A stretch of DNA of 64,000 nucleotides, taken from assembly GCA_023213395.1 (NCBI GenBank), contig CM041465.1:9672001-9736000 (forward strand). The letters are read 5' to 3'. Every line of letters starts with the position of its first letter. Position 1 is the stretch's first letter. Below the pieces are notes generated by a model. It was given only the letters and a program-made list of their open reading frames with translations. It did not search any database and was not told the origin of the DNA. A program made the position numbers and the translations under genes. The DNA comes from Cycas panzhihuaensis. Lineage: Eukaryota; Cycadophyta. This document shows positions 58,081-64,000 of the stretch, piece after piece.

Positions 58081-58860
58081 CTTAGGACGCAGATGGTTGA
58101 AGCTAAGGATGGGATTATAACAGAGTTTTTGTAACCTGGAACATAGAAGGTTATAACCAAGGATGTGACTATGATAATTGGTTATAACCTAGGATGTAGA
58201 AGGTTACAACCAAGGATGTGATCATGATAATTGATAGTAACCTAGGATACGAAAGGTTATAACTAAATATATAACAATAAATAATTACAACCTAGGATGC
58301 AAAAGATTATAACTAAGGTTGTGATTATGATAATTGGTTGCAATGTAGGATGTAGAAGGTTGTAACCAAAGATATAAGGATAAGTGGTTGTAACCCTAGA
58401 TGCAAATGGTTGTAACCTAGGACGTTAAAGGCTATAGCTGCAGGGTTGGAAGTTACAACCCCAAATATAGATGATTACAACCCATAATGGAGATAGTTAC
58501 AACTAAGGGTGTAAATGGTTACAACTTGAGTTAAAGGTTGTAACCTAAAAGATAGATAGTTGTAACTTAGGATGCTAAAGGTTATAACCTAGGAGAAAGA
58601 TGGTTACAACTTGAGATATAGATAATTATAACTTAGGATGCTGAAGGTTACAACTATAGGACTAGAAGATATAACCCTAAATGTAGACAATTGCAACCTA
58701 GGATATAGATGGTTATAACCAAGAAGACTGAGGGTTGCCACCTAAGATGAAGAAGGTTATAACCAAGGATGCAATAATGATAGAACGATTGCAACCTAAG
58801 ACATAGAAGGTTACAACCTAAGATATAGAAGGTTACAACTAAGAACACAATGTGTTTCAC
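58081..58860. repeat. Minisatellite built on the palindrome GGTTATAACC
   Basis: More than 30 imperfect units with consensus near GGTTATAACCTAGGATGTAGAA. Spacing is usually 19-23 bp, with a 31-bp variant (GGTTACAACCAAGGATGTGATTATGATAATT split here over two unit types) alternating at the left end (58149-58358). Most units keep the palindromic core as GGTTATAACC, GGTTACAACC or GGTTGTAACC. It lies just downstream of K's integrase, the place where several plant gypsy lineages carry tandem repeats. Confidence 0.93.
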
Positions 58861-61300
58861 CAAAACTTGACCTCTTGATTACCATTATAACTTTTAACAT
58901 ACTTATCTTATGGTTTCATATGAAAGTAATGATAAACTTGGTTTTATATTGTATTAGGCCATGTTTTAATGAAGTAGTGTATTAATTTGCTTGATGACAT
59001 ATGATGAATGATGTTTTGTTGTATGTTTATGCTATCACCTACCGATGATTGATACATATGACACTAAAATTTTTCTTTCATATTTATTTTAGTTTATTCT
59101 ATCTTTTAAAACATTCTTTGTCTTTTATATTTCCATCCCTTTATCTTGATTTCACTATTTTTTATCATTTTTAATCAGTTTTTGGGCTCGTGCATATCAT
59201 TTTCATCATATTTTGGGCCTCTTTCCTTATTAATAAAGTTATGTATACTTAAATTTATGATTAAAAATTATTTTTTTGACTTTCAATGAGCCATTTTTCA
59301 CCTCTTGATTTTTCACATTTTTGGTGTTGCCAAAAATGTGACCGGTTATATTTTTAGAGTAAAATCATATTCTTGGCCTGCTAAAAATATAATCAATCAT
59401 ATTTTTTTACTGTTATATATGCAAAACTTAGTCAGTGTACCAGACTTTTATATGTCACCACCTATAATTGATGCAAACTTATATTTTGCATACCCAAAAT
59501 GAACCTAAGGATTATTGTTATCTATTATAGAAATTTTGAGAACTTAGAGTCAAAGATTTAGTAATTTGCTTGGAGATTTTTTAGAGACTTTTAAAGATTG
59601 CTACTAGTATGACTTGGAAAACTACTTTTGGTGATGCTAATGGGTGGAATCAAGAAGAGTTTTTGATGCTTCAAGTTGTTGTTCTACTAATGTTCAAATT
59701 TTGAAGGTTTGTTCTTCAAGTTTCATGATTTTTCTCAAGATTTTCAACCTCAAAACTTCTTATTCATGGTAAGATCTTTCCTATTTAAAATTCATGTGGT
59801 TTCACTTCTTATTGGAGATTGTATTTTGCTCAATTTTTTCTCTCCTTTGTTGCTAGTATTTGTGGTGATCTTCTACTCATTTTTTGCTTAGAATTTTAGC
59901 TGAAAGATTAGCCCTTTATGGGATAAAAAGGAGATAGACTAGTATGAAGCATGGTCATCTCTTCACTATCTAAATAACTATCTCCTCTCATTCTTTTGTA
60001 GTAGTTTAAGTTCCAAGTGGTTTGTTGTCCCTTTGACATGTTTGTCATTGTAGTTTAGCCTATGGTGCTTGTTGTTTTTCTTCCTTTGCCAGTTTTAAAG
60101 GAAGAGTTTGGATAAACTTAATAAAATGAAAGAAAAAGAGTTATTTTGAGGTAAGATTTTTGCATAGGAAAGAAATTTTGATATTGCTCTCATTTGATTT
60201 CACTTATTTTATCTCTTTTTCTTTAGAAAAGAAAAAGGAAATCAGAATTGATGAATGATATATGTATGATTTTTTAGATCATTAGAGGTTCAAGGATCCC
60301 TTTAGAGCCCATTTTACTCTAATTGTAATAGAATCTCTAAATTATTTAGCTTTTTATTTATATAAGGATTACAATTTGAATATGATTGGTTGGATGCACT
60401 ATTATTAGTCTAAAAAATTATGAATAAGAATTGTAAAAATTCTTTAAAATTTCTTTTTTTCGTTGTAGAATTATTATTTCAAAAGAAAGTTAGCATGCAT
60501 TTGAGATAAAAAGCTTCTTATTGACATTGTATATTATTAGACTTCCTGAAATTTTACATACATAGTTGCATGTTATGTTGTATGTCATACTAGTACCTTG
60601 ATTTCTTTGATAAAGTGTGTGTTGTATTTGAAAGAAATAATTTGATATTCATTTTAGCATGTTTCATCTTTTGAAATTAAAGAAAAGAAGAAAACAACAT
60701 ATTGAATATGTATTTAGCTTACTTATGTGTCTTGAAAATTAGGTGGATTGATTTTGTAGTCTCATTGACTGTCATGTATTTCATTTTTATCACAAAAATA
60801 AAAACACATAAAAAAAAAGGGAAATAGAAAAAGAAACAAATTATTTTCCATCGCCTATCCCCTTCCCTTCATTCAAATAGAGCTCCAAAGGTTGAAAGAA
60901 TCAAAGGAAATGAGTCCCTAGGAAGGACATGAGAGACATTGTTAGAGTAGCTCTGAACTTAGAACTCCTTCACCTACTAATGTAGGCTAGTGAATTCAAT
61001 CACCACTATATATATCCTAGCCTTTTGTTGTTTCATTTAGTTAGATCTTCATTAAATGGTATAACTAGGTGGAGACTCCTTCTTAGGAGTTGCATAAAGG
61101 TGGTTACTAAGGTCCTCTTAGACTTTGTATCTCCTAGCCTTGATTTGAACAAAAGAAAAAGTATTCTATTGATTGAGAGACATCTAGTCTAGGTCCACCC
61201 AAAATCCACCATCTTTCTAGTAACCATAATAGGGAGTTACTACTTATTCTCTTATTAAAGCTATAGAAAATACAACACTTACTCCTTGGTGATTAGTGAG
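58861..61300. other. Unassigned AT-rich stretch
   Basis: No coding frame with a recognisable domain. It may hold the 3' LTR of K and the 5' LTR and leader of F, but no direct-repeat pair was found. There is a perfect hairpin ACTCCTTCTTAGGAGT at about 61076. Confidence 0.4.
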
Positions 61301-63049
61301 GCTCTAAGGCCTCCCACTTGAATTACAAACTTAAGCTTTATATTCTAGTCAAGAAGTTTCATCATCTTATGTCAAATCTTTGGAATAGTGTATTAATGAC
61401 ACTTATGTTTATTCTCCTAAAGATCCAACTTAATTATATGACATCCTAGTGGAGCAAGGTTATATTGAACCCTCTCAGTATCATGTTGATTCTTCTTATG
61501 TAGATCCTTCTTTTACATAAGAAGAACCACATCGCATCCAAGCACATTCATCATACCTTGAGCTAGTTCTTACTAGGATTCCTACTCCACTTTATATACG
61601 TGTATATCAAGATCTATTTTATCCAAAGACTTATATTATGGTATCCTCACCATAATATTATCAATTTGATCCTCTGTGTGAGAAGTATAAGTCAATTCAA
61701 GTTGAACTTTCAATTACCTCTAATGTTATTGAATCTTCTATACCTTCCCACCCTCCTTTATTAAGACCTTATTCTCCTCCTTTAGAGGAGGTAGAAGATC
61801 ATAAATCAACTCAATCCTAGTCTCATCACCCAGCTTCTAGGTTATAAGTTTGGATTCACTCTCCTCATGCCATACCTTCTACACATGAGGGTATTATTAC
61901 TATTCTTACTCATGGCAACCCTAATCCCTCCCATGTTCCTACTTCAAGTCAAGTGGTTTCACCTTCACCAAGTTTATGACCTATCTGCTCCTATATCACT
62001 AGGGTTGTCCCCTCTCATCTTATTTTCTCTATGACTTAAATCCCACTTCACACATCATATATAGTTTTATCACAAGAAATTAGACCTCATACACCTTCTC
62101 CTAGAATGTCTAATATAACCCCTTCTTCTCAACACATTTCTTGTACTTGTCCCGTTCATCCTCATACTTCAATTACTTAGTCTCAAGCCTTGGGAGTTGT
62201 TAATCTTACTTCTTCATTATATATTCCTAGACCCACTTTGCAACTGACCCCTTTTCCTTCATTCAATCTCATCCTTTCACAATATCCCATCCCTTAAACC
62301 AACTTTATGGTTAACCCCATAGCTTGGTTTAACCCTTAATCTACTTTTGCATCTCATCCCATTCCCCAATAATAACTACAACAATCTATTCCTTTATCTA
62401 TTTCATATACATCATCCTTGCCTCAACATCCTACTATGTTGAGGCCAAGGAGACCTTTTCTTGATTACATGAAATTCCCCTTTCTACTTGAAGTCCTTTT
62501 GTCTTATATACCTCCATTTCTTCCTAAGTTGCCTAAACTTTTAGGTGACTCTTCTCAAGATCTTGCTTCCCATATATAGGCATTTACACTTATGTAGATT
62601 TCATGCCGAATGATTACGTCATGATGTGCTTGTTCCCTAAATCACTTTAAGGTGATGCATTAAAATATTTTTATAGACTTCCTGTAGCTTCTGTCCTCTC
62701 ATTCCAATAATTAATTGATTCCTTTATCAACTATTTTGATGTAGCGAGACCTTTTGAATCAAGCATCAAGTCCCTTTTAACCATTAAGTAAAACCACGAT
62801 GAGATCTCTAGAGACTTTGTGAAAAGGTTTCAAGACCAAGTACATACTTGTCACTCACGTCTTGACTCTAGTCTCCTATTCAATCTATTTACTAATGCTT
62901 TGAGGCCACATGTACACTTTGAAGATCTTAAACTTGGTCCTCAAACTTATGAAGAAGCTATTGATCATTACTTAGATTTGGAAACATTTGAAATTCAAGT
63001 TGGTATTAAGAAAGTTAGGAAACCTATTCCTTCCAAAAAAACTATTTAA
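61300..63049 (+). pseudogene. Gypsy gag of element F with long Pro/Ser/Tyr-rich N-terminal part
   Basis: From about 61390 broken frames rich in Pro, Ser, Tyr and His (for example SHPPLLRPYSPPLEEVE, TPSPRMSNITPSSQ) lead to LPKLLGDSSQDLASHI (62520-62575) and the capsid core FINYFDVARPFESSIKSLL, then the open frame 62819-63049: KRFQDQVHTCHSR, LFNLFTNALRPHVHFEDLKL, YEEAIDHYLDLETFE. This is the Retrotrans_gag pattern with an unusually long N-terminal extension, like the gag of element I at 8.3-10.4 kb. The protein ends at 63049 in a basic tail without a zinc knuckle in the remaining window. Several stops upstream. Confidence 0.65.
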
Positions 63050-64000
63050 ATAATGACTGCTTCCTATCTCAAACCTATTTATAATCACCTAACTTCTTCA
63101 ATAAACAAAATACTTTCCCCTCTTATTTCCCTTTTATAAATTAAGTATGAGATGCATTCATCAGTATGATAATCCAAAGAAATATATAATAATTTTAGCA
63201 TTTTTCTTTTTTCTTTGTTCTTTTATAGTTTTATATTTTTTTGGATTTTTATATTAGTATGTACATGATAGTTTATACTCATTACAAAGTAATGTGGTTC
63301 TAAAAAGAAAAAGATTACAAGAAGGAGCAAAAAATAGAAAATAAATAAAATATAAAAGGGAGTAAATAAAAGGTTTACTTATTCTATTCTTATAAATACA
63401 AAACCATCTAAAACAAATGGTAATAGGTTTATAAAAATAGAGAATCAAATAATATAACTATCTTAAAAGAAAGCACTCACATAATTCACATCATACTCTT
63501 AATAGATTATATAAACATAGAATAAAATCCATATCTATACAATATATCATGAAGAAAACATGTTATTTACCAAACGAAAGACTAGTCTCAATAAACAACT
63601 AGTCATCTGAGTATATTGGATTCCTTATTGGCTCCTTTGAGGGACAAGAAGATTTTAGGAACTTACCCCCTACCAAGATCCTCTATATCCCAAGATTCCC
63701 ATATGGGTCTATCTCTTTTAAATACTTCATTTCATTGTTTTAACATATCATCTTAACTCTCACACTCCTTAAATATTTATCTTCTAAAACCAATAGTTTA
63801 TACTCTTTACAGAGTGGTAGTTTATACTCATTTTAGAGTAGTAGTTAATACTTATTATAGAGTGAGGTGCCCCCAACTAAAAGTTGAAAGAATATGGTGT
63901 TTTTTAGGTAGACCTAGACTAGATATCTATCAATTAATAGGATATTTCTTTTATTTTAAATCTAGACTAGGAGATATAAAGTCTAAGAGGACCTAAGTAA
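63050..64000. other. AT-rich right edge with small tandem repeat
   Basis: No gene seen. 63788-63862 holds three 24-bp units (TAGTTTATACTC...GAGT type). Confidence 0.5.
63788..63862. repeat. Three 24-bp units, each with a small hairpin
   Basis: Units TAGTTTATACTCTTTACAGAGTGG, ...ACTCATTTTAGAGTAG and ...ACTTATTATAGAGTGA, described here by their variable halves. The first unit pairs ACTC with GAGT. A related single unit lies near 63271. Confidence 0.75.

Noticed and set aside
58081-58860. CRISPR-like array
   Set aside because: Units are degenerate, spacing varies and spacers are themselves related. It is a minisatellite inside a plant gypsy element.
58654-58863. Minus-strand 69-codon frame over the minisatellite
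   Set aside because: Repetitive translation (LGCNLLCL-like) produced by the tandem repeat; no evidence of a gene.

Overview
This window looks like heterochromatic plant DNA made almost entirely of nested LTR retrotransposons. It is AT-rich. The coding remnants are plant Ty1/copia and Ty3/gypsy proteins, and most primer-binding sites match initiator-methionine tRNA. I found no intact host gene, tRNA, rRNA or CRISPR array. LTR pairs differ by roughly 7-10% by my hand count and nearly all pol frames carry stops. The elements are therefore old and were not removed, which fits a large slow-turnover genome such as a gymnosperm. That taxonomic guess is weak.

Left part, 1-22.4 kb: a minus-strand copia element (family 1, copy A, 1-7143, 3' end outside the window) abuts remnants of a minus-strand gypsy gag (element I, 7144-10947). 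Next come a minus-strand copia element with a deleted RT (H, 10948-16579) and a minus-strand chromovirus-type gypsy element (G, 16580-22442), which breaks H's 5' LTR. G is split by a gag-only non-autonomous element (C, 17528-20640). C is flanked by a 180-bp direct duplication of G coding sequence instead of the usual 5 bp.

Middle, 22.4-40 kb: a second RT-deleted copia (B, minus, 22443-35961) is split by a full-length family 1 copia (copy B, 24916-32521, TSD GTTAT). B's 5' LTR is cut by a second copy of the gag-only family (C2, from 35962). A copia fragment (D, 38221 to about 39.6 kb) follows.

Right part, 40-64 kb: a plus-strand gypsy element (K, about 40.4-58.9 kb) has taken three insertions. 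The first is a 2.85-kb LTR element carrying a captured plant tandem-BRCT gene (42094-44938, TSD TACAA). The second is a 2.4-kb non-autonomous LTR element with a fourfold tandem primer-binding site and microsatellite-bearing LTRs (E, 46788-49210). The third is a 5'-truncated family 1 copia (copy C, 50458-56741). K ends in a roughly 780-bp minisatellite built on the palindrome GGTTATAACC. A further gypsy gag (F, about 61.3-63.05 kb, plus) lies near the right edge.

The best candidate for something undescribed is the BRCT-transducing retrotransposon. Next come the 180-bp flanking duplication around C, the tandem primer-binding sites of E, and K's second capsid-like module between protease and reverse transcriptase.
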